Of a DNA stretch of 64,000 nucleotides, positions 1-8,274 are shown piece by piece. Under the pieces are notes generated by a model. That model saw only the letters and a program-made list of their open reading frames with translations. It was not told where the DNA came from and ran no database searches. The position numbers and the translations under genes are program-made. The stretch is from contig NZ_CP067100.1 in the NCBI RefSeq assembly GCF_016616235.1, forward strand, positions 3,097,001 to 3,161,000, given 5' to 3'. This stretch comes from Bradyrhizobium diazoefficiens. GTDB taxonomy: Bacteria; Pseudomonadota; Alphaproteobacteria; Rhizobiales; Xanthobacteraceae. Each line of letters begins with the position of its first letter. The first letter of the stretch is position 1.

Positions 1-1
1 G

Positions 2-184
2 CTCGGCCATCCCCACAACGCGCTCGCCTGGCTCGCCAACCACCTCGCCGCGGAAGGCAAGGGCTTGCATGCGGGACAGCTCGTGCTGACGGGGAGCCTG
101 GTGAAGACGCTGTGGCTGAAGGCCGGCGACAAGGTTCGGATGGAGCTGGACGGGCTGGGCGTGGTCGAGGCGGAGTTTACGTGA
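2..184 (+). CDS. 2-keto-4-pentenoate hydratase family protein, C-terminal fragment
   Basis: Only the last 60 codons lie in the window; the gene starts upstream. The readable tail contains HNALAWLANHLA, then LVLTGSLVKT and a closing DKVRMELDGLGVVEAEF stretch. This is the C-terminal signature of the fumarylacetoacetase/MhpD fold, in which 2-oxopent-4-enoate is hydrated during meta-cleavage of aromatic compounds. The substrate cannot be told from this fragment; a decarboxylase-type paralogue (HpcG/DmpH-like) is equally possible. Confidence 0.75.
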   Translation, partial: LGHPHNALAWLANHLAAEGKGLHAGQLVLTGSLVKTLWLKAGDKVRMELDGLGVVEAEFT

Positions 185-198
185 GAATGCATTCTCCT

Positions 199-300
199 CC
201 GTCATTCCCCGCGAAGGCGGGGAATCCAGTACGCTGCGCCGTATCGACTAAGCACTGACGTCTTGGAGTACTGGATCGTCCGTCTTCGCGGAGGATGACA
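199..300. repeat. Dispersed palindromic intergenic repeat, copy 1
   Basis: Outer arms GTCAT...CCAGTAC and GTACTGG...ATGAC pair across about 100 bases, and the left half folds again on CCCCGC/GCGGGG. Other copies in this window share the GTCAT...CCAG / CTGG...ATGAC plan (12387, 28566, 52119, and degenerate at 15769 and 32284). Confidence 0.75.
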
Positions 301-384
301 GCCGAGGGCTTGGCTTGCGCTACCGCTCATCATGATTGCTGACAGCAGACTGGGCGCCCCAAAACACCACCGCCAAAATACAAA

Positions 385-415
385 CGGCCCTCGCCAGGGG
401 AGCTAGCGAGGGCCG
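385..415 (-). terminator. Hairpin terminator of the flgFGAH operon
   Basis: A ten-base perfect stem (CGGCCCTCGC / GCGAGGGCCG) lies about 60 bases beyond the flgH stop on the minus strand and is followed there by a T-rich stretch. It is likely the end of the flgF-flgG-flgA-flgH transcript. Confidence 0.6.
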
Positions 416-476
416 CGTCGTACATCGTCGTTCGCGCCTAGGTTCGCGAACACGATGTGGGAGCTCTTACAGAAGG

Positions 477-1241
477 CTAGAAGGGCAGCAGCACGTCCAT
501 GACCTGCTGGCCGTAGCGCGGTTGCTGCACGTCCGTGATCTGGCCGCGGCCGCCATAGGCGATGCGGGCCTGCGCGATCTTGCTGGAATCGATGGTGTTG
601 TCGCTCTGGATGTCTTCGGGGCGGACGATGCCGGCGACCACGAGCTCGCGGATCTCGTAGTTGACGCGGATCTCCTGCTTGCCTTCGACCACGAGGTTGC
701 CGTTCGGCAGCACCTGGGTCACCACCGCGGCAACGTTGGTCTGCAAGGCTTCCGTGCGGTTGACGCTGCCCTTGCCGTCGCTGGAAGCGGTGGAGTCGGC
801 GGTGAGGATGCGGCCGGGCAGCACCTTCTGCGCCTGGACGCCGAGGGTCTTGCCGCCGATGAAATCGGTGATGCCGGAATCTTCCTTGTTGGTGCGGCTG
901 CGCTGGGTCTCGTTGGAGAGGTTGGCCTTGTCGGTGATGTTCACGGTCACGGTCAGGAGGTCGCCGACATGGGTCGCGCGCTGGTCCTTGAAGAAGGCCC
1001 GGCTGCCGTTGCGCCACAAGGAGTTCGGATTGTAGGACGCGACTTCCGGCTTCGGCATCGGCATCTGCACCGGCTTGTAGCCGGGCTGCGTCGTTGGATT
1101 GTCGATCGCCGACAGCTTGGGTTGCTCGCCGATCTGCGACAGGCGGTCGATCGAGGAGCAGCCGCCCAGCACGGAAGAGGCCAGCAGTAGGGCAGAGATC
1201 GCGATGCGACGAAGACGGGAAGCCGAACTGAACGAGGACAT
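477..1241 (-). CDS. flgH: Flagellar L-ring protein FlgH
   Basis: FlgH is the outer-membrane lipoprotein that forms the L-ring around the rod. The 254-residue product starts with a basic n-region, a hydrophobic stretch and a lipobox V-L-G-G-C with the acylated cysteine at residue 28. The body carries the family features SLWRNGSRAFFKDQRA, VGDLLTVTVNITDKANLSN and the C-terminal VRPEDI / GRGQITDVQQPRYGQQ block. Length is normal for the family. It is the last gene of flgF-flgG-flgA-flgH, only three bases after flgA, so translation is probably coupled. Confidence 0.97.
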   Translation of the reverse strand: MSSFSSASRLRRIAISALLLASSVLGGCSSIDRLSQIGEQPKLSAIDNPTTQPGYKPVQMPMPKPEVASYNPNSLWRNGSRAFFKDQRATHVGDLLTVTVNITDKANLSNETQRSRTNKEDSGITDFIGGKTLGVQAQKVLPGRILTADSTASSDGKGSVNRTEALQTNVAAVVTQVLPNGNLVVEGKQEIRVNYEIRELVVAGIVRPEDIQSDNTIDSSKIAQARIAYGGRGQITDVQQPRYGQQVMDVLLPF

Positions 1242-1244
1242 GAC

Positions 1245-2393
1245 TTACTCTGACTTGGCTGGAGCTTGCGAGGCGCGAACTTGCGGGATCTGGGCTTGGG
1301 CGACCTGGGCCGGCGACGCGGGGGCCTGGACCAGGTTTCGGACGAGGGCATCGGTGTTGACGGGGGCGGGCGCTTCGTCGCGCCTAAGCGAGGAGGTCTG
1401 CTCGACCGCAGCGGCCATCGGCGCGGACTGGCTCGCGCCCTGGACCGTCACCTGGCCGCGGCCGGTAACGGTTCCGGTCAGGGTGCGCTTGGTTTGCAGA
1501 TTGAGGACGCTGACGGTGTCGCCCTCGGCGCCGCTCTCGATCGCCTTGCCGCGGGTGGTGAGATAGATCCCGGGGACCTGGTAGATCACGGTGACGCTTT
1601 GGTCGCGCTGCACGAAGTCGGGCTTGACGATGTCGGCGACGCGGATCGGCGTGCCCGCGCGCATCGGCCGGCGCAGCTGCATGCCGATGGTCCGCTCGCG
1701 CGTGGCGGGCTCGCCGCTGACTTCGGCCTTGGGCCGGCGCTCCAGCGCGATGTCGGACGATTTGAGGAGGTCGGCGCGGTCGATGTCGCGCGTCAGCACG
1801 GCCACTTCCACCGTCTCGATCGCGGTGCCGGTGAAGCGCAGCTTGGTCGGCGTCGGGTTGCTGTCGTTGCTGACCTCGAAGGCAACGTCGAAACGGCCGC
1901 TGCGGGCGTCGTAGCGGGTTGCGACCGGCTGCAGCGCGCCGGTATTGGAAGCATCCAGCCGCATGTCGGAGACGCCGCGGTCGAAGGTGACGGTGATGTT
2001 GGCGGCCTCGCCAAGGCCGAAGCGGCGCTCCAGCGCGGAAGCCACCGCGGTCTCGAGGTCCTTGTTGGCGAGCGTGCGGGCGAGGCGGGTGACCTGCACC
2101 TCCTTGAGGTCGCCGGTCATCACGCCGATGACCTGCTTGGCGCGCAGCACGCTCAGCACTTGCGCGACCGGCAGCGCGCCGGTGGTGCCGAGGTCGGGCG
2201 AGCGGTAGACCGGGATCAGCGCGGTTGATCCGGCGTTGTCGATGAGGTCGCCGACCCGCACCACGTCCGAGGTGACGGTGACGCTGGCGCGCAGCGTCGG
2301 CGCTGCGATGACGTCGTCGGCAGCCTGCGCCGGCAGGGCCAGCACCAGCAGAGCGGAGATCGTGGCGATTGTGGTGCGGATCATCGTCATCAC
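1245..2393 (-). CDS. flgA: Flagellar P-ring assembly chaperone FlgA
   Basis: FlgA is the periplasmic chaperone needed to polymerise the P-ring protein FlgI. The 382-residue protein has a signal peptide ending near residue 24 (ALPAQA-A), a long N-terminal region and a SAF/FlgA domain around residues 200-310 that includes RRPMRAGTPIRVADIVKPDFV. It is longer than enterobacterial FlgA, as is usual in alphaproteobacteria, and ends in an Ala/Pro/Gln-rich tail of about 40 residues. One base separates it from flgG and three from flgH, so it is an operon member. Confidence 0.95.
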   Translation of the reverse strand: MMTMIRTTIATISALLVLALPAQAADDVIAAPTLRASVTVTSDVVRVGDLIDNAGSTALIPVYRSPDLGTTGALPVAQVLSVLRAKQVIGVMTGDLKEVQVTRLARTLANKDLETAVASALERRFGLGEAANITVTFDRGVSDMRLDASNTGALQPVATRYDARSGRFDVAFEVSNDSNPTPTKLRFTGTAIETVEVAVLTRDIDRADLLKSSDIALERRPKAEVSGEPATRERTIGMQLRRPMRAGTPIRVADIVKPDFVQRDQSVTVIYQVPGIYLTTRGKAIESGAEGDTVSVLNLQTKRTLTGTVTGRGQVTVQGASQSAPMAAAVEQTSSLRRDEAPAPVNTDALVRNLVQAPASPAQVAQAQIPQVRASQAPAKSE

Positions 2394-2394
2394 C

Positions 2395-3183
2395 TCAGCG
2401 GAACAGCGCCGTGGTCGATTGCATCATCTGGTCGGCGGCGCTGATCACCTTGGCGTTCATCTCGTAGGCGCGCTGCGCGGCGATCAGGTCGCTCATCTCC
2501 GAGACGACGTCGACATTGGCCTGCTCAAGGCTTCCTTGCGTGATCTTGCCGTAGCCTTCGGCGTTCGCGGTGCCATCCTGGGGCGGACCGGAGGAGGGCG
2601 TCTCGGTGAACTGATTGCTGCCGACCGGCTGGAGCCCGGCCTTGTTGATGAAGCGGGTCAGGCCGATCTGGCCCTGGATAGTCGAGGTCGACGAGCCCGG
2701 CAGGGTCACCGAGACCTGGCCCTGCTCGTTGACGGTCAGGCCGGAGGCGTTGTTCGGGATCGTGATCGTCGGCTGCACCGGGTTGCCCTGTGCGGTGACG
2801 ACGCGGCCCTGATTGTCCATCTGGAAGGTGCCGTCGCGGGTGTACTGGTAGGTGCCGTCGGGCATCAGGATCTTGAAGAAGCCCTCGCCTGATATCGCGA
2901 GGTCGAGATCGTTGCCGGTCTGCGACAGCGTACCTTGCGTCATGCTGCGCGGCGTACCGACGGTCTTGACACCGCCGCCGATGTCGACGCCGACCGGCAC
3001 GATGGTGCCCTGGTCCGAGGCCTGTGCGCCGACGCGGCGGACGTGCTCGTAGATCAGGTCCTGGAACGCCGCAGTCTGCTTCTTGAAGCCGGTGGTGCGC
3101 AGGTTGGCGATGTTGTTGGAGATCACCTGGACGTTGAGTTCCTGGGCCGCCATTCCGGTCGCAGCGGTGTGGAGCGCTTGCAT
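2395..3183 (-). CDS. flgG: Flagellar distal rod protein FlgG
   Basis: FlgG forms the distal rod that passes through the P and L rings. The 262-residue product has both conserved ends of the rod/hook family: an N-terminal SNNIANLRTTGFKK segment and a C-terminal NVDVVSEMSDLIAAQRAYEM helix. These pack together in the assembled axial structure. There is no signal peptide, as expected for a type III export substrate. Length matches FlgG (260-262). It lies between flgF and flgA on one transcript. Confidence 0.97.
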   Translation of the reverse strand: MQALHTAATGMAAQELNVQVISNNIANLRTTGFKKQTAAFQDLIYEHVRRVGAQASDQGTIVPVGVDIGGGVKTVGTPRSMTQGTLSQTGNDLDLAISGEGFFKILMPDGTYQYTRDGTFQMDNQGRVVTAQGNPVQPTITIPNNASGLTVNEQGQVSVTLPGSSTSTIQGQIGLTRFINKAGLQPVGSNQFTETPSSGPPQDGTANAEGYGKITQGSLEQANVDVVSEMSDLIAAQRAYEMNAKVISAADQMMQSTTALFR

Positions 3184-3199
3184 GTCAGTTCTCCTTCAA

Positions 3200-3961
3200 T
3201 CAGGCCGGAACGTCGGCGAGCTTCTCGATCGCCGATTTGTGTAGGTCGCTCTGCTGCTGGAGCAGGTTCGCGATCGCGGTGTAGCTGCGCATGACTTCGA
3301 CCATGCGGCTCATCTCGCCGACCGCGTTGACGTTCGACTTCTCGATGTAGCCCTGCTGCACGGTGGACTTGGCGTCGGCCTGCTGGGTCGCCGATCCCGC
3401 GCTGTAGAGATTGGCGCCGAGCTTGGCCAGCTTGGCCGGATCGTCGAACGACACCATGCGGATCTTGCCGCGGATCGAGTCGGTCTTGGCGGTGCCCTCG
3501 AGCACGGTGATGGTGCCGTCGGGGGCGATGTTGATGTCGTGATCGGTCGGCTGGAAGGTGATCGGGCCGCCGGTGCCGAGCACGAGGTTGCCGTCGGAGG
3601 TGACGAGCTGGCCGGTGCTGCTGAGCGTGAACTTGCCGTCGCGGGTGTAGCGCTCGGCGCCATTGGCCTGCACCGCGAAGAACGCGTTGCCGGAGATCGC
3701 CATGTCGAGCGGGTTCTTGGTCGGCTCCATCGGCCCCTGGCCGACGTCGCGGAAGGTGCCGCGGTCCTGCACATAGGAGACCCGGCGATCGGAGCCGATG
3801 AAATTGTCCTCACGTGCGTTCGAGTTGAGGTACTCCTCGAACAGCGAATGATCGGCCTTGAAGCCGTTGGTGTTGGCATTGGCGACGTTGTTGGCGATGA
3901 CATCCATCTGCCGTTCCAACGTCATCTGCCGCGACAAGCCGATCAGAAGCGCGTTCTGCAT
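3200..3961 (-). CDS. flgF: Flagellar proximal rod protein FlgF
   Basis: FlgF is a proximal rod subunit. The start was placed at the ATG giving MQNALLIGLSRQ, preceded by AGGGGA at good spacing; 42 extra codons upstream in the same frame look unlike protein. The 253-residue product has the family's N-terminal VIANNVANANTNGFKAD and C-terminal SNVNAVGEMSRMVEVMRSY segments. It is the first gene of the minus-strand operon, divergent from fliL. Confidence 0.95.
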   Translation of the reverse strand: MQNALLIGLSRQMTLERQMDVIANNVANANTNGFKADHSLFEEYLNSNAREDNFIGSDRRVSYVQDRGTFRDVGQGPMEPTKNPLDMAISGNAFFAVQANGAERYTRDGKFTLSSTGQLVTSDGNLVLGTGGPITFQPTDHDINIAPDGTITVLEGTAKTDSIRGKIRMVSFDDPAKLAKLGANLYSAGSATQQADAKSTVQQGYIEKSNVNAVGEMSRMVEVMRSYTAIANLLQQQSDLHKSAIEKLADVPA

Positions 3962-4089
3962 CGGAAATCTCCCCTGAGTGGATCTGCCACCTCGCTCTCC
4001 CAAGCGCCTGGGCTGACCCGTGAACGAGACCGTCAGGTTCTCCCAAACCCTTCCGTCTCGGTCCTCTCTCAGCGAAAGCCGTGCCAACT

Positions 4090-4110
4090 TTGAAACATGT
4101 GAAGTTTCAA
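4090..4110. promoter_or_regulatory. Perfect palindrome in the flgF/fliL divergent region
   Basis: TTGAAAC-N7-GTTTCAA is a symmetric 21-base site in an AT-rich pocket between the divergent flgF and fliL operons. Size and symmetry suit a dimeric regulator; none is identified. The rest of the 381-base gap holds the repeat listed next and no gene. Confidence 0.4.
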
Positions 4111-4147
4111 TATGTTGTCGATTTTTCGAGGACGCTGGCAGGCGGCA

Positions 4148-4222
4148 GAAAGGTTCTGTTAGCCATGTTTGCCCGGCAGATTTTTCCTAGCGGAGGCCCG
4201 ATCGAAAGGTTCCGTTAACCAT
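4148..4222 (+). promoter_or_regulatory. Paired GAAAGGTTCYGTTARCCAT repeats with a CtrA-type half site upstream of fliL
   Basis: The 19-base repeat occurs at 4148-4166 and 4204-4222, a period of 56 bases. The second copy contains TTAACCAT, the 8-mer reported as a CtrA-associated motif in Caulobacter; the first copy is degenerate (TTAGCCAT). The copies lie about 120-195 bases before the fliL start, so control of fliL-fliM by CtrA is plausible but inferred. Confidence 0.5.
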
Positions 4223-4342
4223 TATTACCGTAGCGTTTGCGCGTAAGAGGAGCGCATTGCGCTGGGGCATTTGTATCGCGTCATTGTCTGCCAGGAGGCT
4301 TCGCTCTTTCGATCCTAATGAGATGAGCGAGTTCGATCGGCC

Positions 4343-4840
4343 ATGGCAGACAATGAAGCGGAAGGCGGCGCAGCCACCGACGGCGCAGAATCCGCTCCGC
4401 CCAAGAACAAGCTGAAGCTCATTATCATCGCGGTCGCCGTGCTTGCCATTCTCGGCGGTGGCGCCGCGACCTGGTTCTTCTTCTTCCGCCATGGCGAGGA
4501 CGAGCATCATGCCGAGGCGGCGCCGCCCAAGCCCCCGGCCTTCGTCGACGTTCCCGACATGATGGTCAACCTCGCCGGCGCGCCGGGCGAGCGCGTGCAA
4601 TATCTGCGGCTCAAGATCGTGCTGGAGCTGAAGGAAGAGAAGCAGATCGAGGCGATCAAGCCGACGATGCCGCGCGTCACCGACATCTTCCAGACCTATG
4701 TGCGCGAACTGCGTCCCTCCGACCTCAACGGCTCCGCCGGCATCTTCCGCCTCAAGGAAGAGCTGACCAAGCGGGTCAACGCGGCGGTCGCGCCGATCCA
4801 GGTCAGCGCGGTGCTGTTCAAGGAGGTCGTGGTCCAGTGA
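4343..4840 (+). CDS. fliL: Flagellar basal body-associated protein FliL
   Basis: FliL is a single-pass inner-membrane protein whose periplasmic ring surrounds the stators and aids torque. The 165-residue product has an acidic cytoplasmic N-terminus, one membrane segment around residues 28-50 (IIIAVAVLAILGGG...) and a conserved periplasmic domain that includes FVDVPDMMVNLAG and YLRLKIVLEL. Length is typical. It heads the operon fliL-fliM-DUF6468-motE-like, divergent from flgF, the same order as in Caulobacter. Confidence 0.93.
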   Translation: MADNEAEGGAATDGAESAPPKNKLKLIIIAVAVLAILGGGAATWFFFFRHGEDEHHAEAAPPKPPAFVDVPDMMVNLAGAPGERVQYLRLKIVLELKEEKQIEAIKPTMPRVTDIFQTYVRELRPSDLNGSAGIFRLKEELTKRVNAAVAPIQVSAVLFKEVVVQ

Positions 4841-4870
4841 GGATGCTGCGGAAGGGTGTGGGCTAGCGTC

Positions 4871-6073
4871 ATGGCCGGCAACGAGCAAATGGACCAGGAT
4901 GCGATTGCCGCCCAATGGGAGGCATCGCTCGATTCCGAGGATCCCGCGGAGGCCGCCAAGGCCGCTGCCGAAAACGAATTATCGGAGACCATGGCCCTGC
5001 AATGGGCGGCCATGGTCGAGGACGGCAGCCGCGATCTCGGCGGCGGCAAGAATTCCGGCGAGCGGGTGCTGTCGCAGGAGGAGATCGACAATCTCCTCGG
5101 CTTCACCGTTGGCGACGTCACGCTCGACGACCATTCCGGCATCCGCGCGATCATCGATTCGGCGATGGTCTCCTACGAGCGTCTGCCGATGCTCGAAATC
5201 GTCTTCGACCGTCTGGTGCGGCTGCTGACGACCTCCTTGCGCAATTTCACCTCCGACAACGTCGAAGTCTCGCTCGACCGCATCACCTCGGTGCGTTTCG
5301 GCGACTACATGAACTCGATCCCGCTGCCGGCCGTGCTCTCGGTGTTCAAGGCCGAGGAGTGGGAAAACTTCGGCATGGCGACGGTCGATTCCAACCTGAT
5401 CTACTCGATGATCGACGTGCTGCTCGGCGGCCGCCGCGGCACCAGCCAGCTCCGCATCGAGGGCCGGCCCTACACCACGATCGAGACCGAGCTGGTCAAG
5501 CGGCTGGTCGAAGTGGTGCTTGCCGACGCCGAGCAGGCGTTCCGGCCGCTCTCGCCGGTGACCTTCACGATCGACCGGCTCGAGACCAATCCACGCTTCG
5601 CCGCGATCAGCCGTCCCGCCAATGCCGCGATCCTGGTGCGCCTGCGCATCGACATGGAAGACCGCGGCGGCAATATCGAGCTGCTGCTGCCTTACGCGAC
5701 CATCGAACCCATCCGGGGCGTCCTGCTCCAGATGTTCATGGGCGAGAAGTTCGGCCGCGATCCGATCTGGGAAGGCCATTTCGCCACCGAGATCGTGCAG
5801 GCCGAGATCGCGGTCGATGCGGTGCTCTACGAGGCCGACATCCCGCTCAAGCAGCTGATGCGGCTCAAGGTCGGCGACACCCTGCCACTGGACATGCGTG
5901 CGGATGCCAACGTGACCGTGCGCTGCGGCAGCGTCACGCTGACCGAGGGGCGGATGGGGCGGGTCGGCGACCGCGTCGCGATCCGCGTGACGAAACCCTT
6001 GCGCAAGCCAAGTACGACACTTGCGATGTTCGAGAAGGTCGACGAGCAGAACAAGATGATGGAGGCCCCATGA
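4871..6073 (+). CDS. fliM: Flagellar motor switch protein FliM
   Basis: FliM is the C-ring switch component that binds CheY-P and sets rotation direction. The 400-residue product has the CheY-binding and anchoring motif VLSQEEIDNLLGF near residues 66-78, the CheC-like middle domain (YERLPMLEIVFDRL onward) and a C-terminal SpoA domain (LKVGDTLPLDMRA...). A 65-residue N-terminal extension carries two similar segments, AIAAQWEASL (11-20) and MALQWAAMVE (41-50). The ATG at 4871 was preferred to a GTG five codons earlier. The stop overlaps the next start (ATGA). Confidence 0.93.
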   Translation: MAGNEQMDQDAIAAQWEASLDSEDPAEAAKAAAENELSETMALQWAAMVEDGSRDLGGGKNSGERVLSQEEIDNLLGFTVGDVTLDDHSGIRAIIDSAMVSYERLPMLEIVFDRLVRLLTTSLRNFTSDNVEVSLDRITSVRFGDYMNSIPLPAVLSVFKAEEWENFGMATVDSNLIYSMIDVLLGGRRGTSQLRIEGRPYTTIETELVKRLVEVVLADAEQAFRPLSPVTFTIDRLETNPRFAAISRPANAAILVRLRIDMEDRGGNIELLLPYATIEPIRGVLLQMFMGEKFGRDPIWEGHFATEIVQAEIAVDAVLYEADIPLKQLMRLKVGDTLPLDMRADANVTVRCGSVTLTEGRMGRVGDRVAIRVTKPLRKPSTTLAMFEKVDEQNKMMEAP

Positions 6074-6516
6074 ACCACTCCCTGGGAATGGCGATCGAGA
6101 CGCTGGTGGCTGTCCTGCTGATGCTGACGATCGTCTACTGCGTCATGCTCAACAAGCGCCTGACGCGGCTGAAGGCGGACGAGCATTCGCTCAAAGCCGT
6201 CATCGGCGAGCTGATCACCGCGACCGAGATCGCCGAGCGCGCGATCGGCGGGCTGAAGCTCGCCGTCCGCGACGTCAACGAGAACCTCGGCAGCCAGCTC
6301 GCCGCGGCGACGCAGATGTCCGACCAGCTCTACAAGCAGCTTGGCGAGGCTGACAACGTGGTGCGGCGCCTGTCCAAGATCGCGATCGCCGCGCGCCCCG
6401 TCGCCAATCAGGAAGCGGTCGCCGCGCCCGCAGCCAAGCCCGCGTCGGCCAAGGCGGTCGCGGCCGCGGCCGAAGCCTTCTCCGAGCGCCGACGATCCAA
6501 CGGTCTTGCCGCATAA
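6070..6516 (+). CDS. DUF6468 membrane protein of the flagellar operon (possible PflI counterpart)
   Basis: The 148-residue protein has one N-terminal membrane segment (residues 7-25, IETLVAVLLMLTIVYCVML), a predicted helical middle and an Ala/Pro-rich tail. It matches what I know as DUF6468. Its start overlaps the fliM stop by four bases, so it is translationally coupled. In Caulobacter the gene after fliM encodes the bitopic flagellar-positioning protein PflI; position and topology agree, but that equivalence is inferred, not shown. Confidence 0.75.
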   Translation: MNHSLGMAIETLVAVLLMLTIVYCVMLNKRLTRLKADEHSLKAVIGELITATEIAERAIGGLKLAVRDVNENLGSQLAAATQMSDQLYKQLGEADNVVRRLSKIAIAARPVANQEAVAAPAAKPASAKAVAAAAEAFSERRRSNGLAA

Positions 6517-6525
6517 AGTCAGGGT

Positions 6526-7287
6526 ATGAAGTCCTTTCGTAACATCCGCGTCATTCCGGTGGTTCTGGTCGCCGTCGCAGGTCTTGCCACGCTCAAGGTC
6601 GCGGGCCTCGTGATCAATGGCGGCTACGTGTTCGACTACAAGCCGAACCAGGCCAAGAAGTCCTGGGCGCAGGAGAATCTGAACTTCCCGACCGGCCGTG
6701 AGGACCCCGACATCACGGGCTCGACCCATGGCGCGCCGAAGGAGGTGCCCAAGCCGGCCACGCCCGAGACCAAGCCCGAGGGCACCGTGGTCAAAGTCGA
6801 GGAAGCCCAGCCGCAGGTCTCGGCCTCCGAGCGCGCGATCCTCGAGCGCCTGCAGGCGCGCCGCCAGGAGATCGAGGCCCGTCAGCGCGAGATCGACATC
6901 CGCGAGAGCCTGCTGAAATCGGCCGAGAAGCGCATCGAGAACAAGGTCGAGGAGATGAAGGCGGTGGAAACCCGCATCTCCGCGACGCAGGCCGAGCAGA
7001 AGGCCGCCGAAGCCCAGCGCATGAAGGGCCTCGTGACCATGTATGAAGGCATGAAGCCCAAGGATGCCGCGCGGGTGTTCGACCGGCTCGAGATGGGCGT
7101 GCTGATCGAGATCGCCTCGGCTATCGCGCCGCGCAAGATGTCGGACATCCTCGGACTGATGTCGCCGGAGGCCGCCGAGCGGCTGACGGTCGAGATGGCC
7201 CGAAGAGCCAATGGCGGCGGGGATCAATCGGCCTCCGCCGGCGACCTGCCCAAGATCGACGGCAAGCCGACGCAAAAGCCGAATTGA
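6526..7287 (+). CDS. MotE-like flagellar protein (MgtE N-terminal-like domain)
   Basis: The 253-residue protein has an N-terminal signal anchor (residues 8-30), a charged linker, a long coiled coil around residues 95-170 rich in Glu, Arg and Ala, and a C-terminal MgtE-N-like helical repeat (YEGMKPKDAARVFDRLEMGVL ... ILGLMSPEAAERL). In Sinorhizobium MotE is a periplasmic chaperone for MotC, and proteins with this layout are annotated MotE family. It follows DUF6468 by nine bases in the fliL-fliM operon. Confidence 0.75.
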   Translation: MKSFRNIRVIPVVLVAVAGLATLKVAGLVINGGYVFDYKPNQAKKSWAQENLNFPTGREDPDITGSTHGAPKEVPKPATPETKPEGTVVKVEEAQPQVSASERAILERLQARRQEIEARQREIDIRESLLKSAEKRIENKVEEMKAVETRISATQAEQKAAEAQRMKGLVTMYEGMKPKDAARVFDRLEMGVLIEIASAIAPRKMSDILGLMSPEAAERLTVEMARRANGGGDQSASAGDLPKIDGKPTQKPN

Positions 7288-7345
7288 GCGCTCGAGCGGC
7301 GCGACAACCTGCGCGCAGTCGCGCGGTCGTTCCACCTGCAGGCGG

Positions 7346-7366
7346 CTAGACGCCTTGCGCGTCTAG
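7346..7366. terminator. Hairpin between convergent genes
   Basis: CTAGACGC / GCGTCTAG with a five-base loop sits at the junction of the motE-like gene and the convergent zinc-ribbon gene and overlaps the latter's stop codon. There is no T-run, so termination is uncertain. Confidence 0.35.
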
Positions 7367-7602
7367 CTCGCGAACCGCTGTTGAACCCTGTGACCAGTTG
7401 AGCTCAGCGGTTTCTCGACAGGAAGCAGGGCCTCGCAGTGCTGCTTGATCAGCGCCGCCTCCGTCATTCGAGTCACGAGATGCAGGGTGCTGTGGCAGCA
7501 GGAGCACTCATACACCTTCAGGGCGTAGCCCCGCGCGATTGGAAAGACGGCTACGACCGTTCTTGCCTTGCTGCATACAATGCAATTGGCTTCTCCGCTC
7601 AT
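7363..7602 (-). CDS. Small protein with two CxxC pairs (zinc-ribbon-like)
   Basis: The 79-residue hypothetical protein has C-I-V-C near residues 7-10 and C-S-C-C near 33-36, spaced as in a small zinc ribbon, followed by a basic C-terminal half. It resembles short uncharacterised proteins common in Bradyrhizobium. It is convergent with the flagellar operon. Zinc binding is inferred from the cysteine spacing; no function is known to me. Confidence 0.65.
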   Translation of the reverse strand: MSGEANCIVCSKARTVVAVFPIARGYALKVYECSCCHSTLHLVTRMTEAALIKQHCEALLPVEKPLSSTGHRVQQRFAS

Positions 7603-7856
7603 TGATTGCCCCCAAAGCTGACCAATCGATTCGCATCGCCGCGATCACATTTGATTCAGAGTCGTTGATGGACCGCAACTGCTCGGGGGTTGTGAGCGCG
7701 CAGCACGTCTACTCGCTTTGCGGATGCAGCGAAAGCAAGTGGCATCTTCTGGGGCTGCGATGAGTTGACGCGTACGAATGTGAAGTGGAGTACAGTGGCG
7801 CTGAAGAGGTCGTCCTAGGCTTCGGCCGTTCGCAATCCGCCGCGCGGGAGGAAGCT

Positions 7857-8054
7857 ATGAAATACTCGTCCGCAGCAGAACGCACAATCGAAGCCGTCAA
7901 TCGGCTGCTCGTCGCCGCGATGACGCTCGCCTGGACTTCCGCGCTTAGCCATCAGCATGCATTGCCGCCCCAAGGGGAAGATGGCGGTGCTGATGACGCT
8001 TGTCTCGAGCGGGAGAACTCCTCAGCGCCGGATTGCGCGGGAAAGCAACACTGA
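7857..8054 (+). CDS. Possible small protein of unknown function
   Basis: A 65-codon frame begins at an ATG preceded by GGGAGGAAG at good spacing. The predicted product has a weakly hydrophobic helix in the middle (residues 13-30) and an acidic, cysteine-containing tail. I do not recognise it. The ribosome binding site is the main argument; composition is not convincing. The flanking 7603-7856 shows nothing else I can support. Confidence 0.3.
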   Translation: MKYSSAAERTIEAVNRLLVAAMTLAWTSALSHQHALPPQGEDGGADDACLERENSSAPDCAGKQH

Positions 8055-8182
8055 ACACAGTCGGCTTGCAGGCATCTCACGATGGGATCGTGCAGCACGT
8101 GGGCGCCAGTTGTGCATGCCCGTGAGCCGGACCAACATGCGGGCGGCTGACCCCTCCGCCGGATCGTGTCGTCAATACAGCA

Positions 8183-8198
8183 TTAACAAGTCCTTAAT
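8183..8198 (+). promoter_or_regulatory. CtrA-type box upstream of the TPR gene
   Basis: TTAA-CAAGTCC-TTAA matches the TTAA-N7-TTAA core of the CtrA binding site. It lies about 80 bases before the chosen start of the large TPR gene, in a locally AT-rich pocket. Together with the flagellar setting this suggests cell-cycle control. Confidence 0.55.
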
Positions 8199-8274
8199 TG
8201 CCAAAACCTATAGTCGGCGGCACGGGCCGGCAGCATTGCCGGCATGGACCGCCGAACCGGAAGAACTGCCGCCG

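Noticed and set aside
4141..4230. Sigma-54 promoter before fliL
   Set aside because: GGCAGGCGGCAGAAAGG lacks the GC at the required -12 distance.
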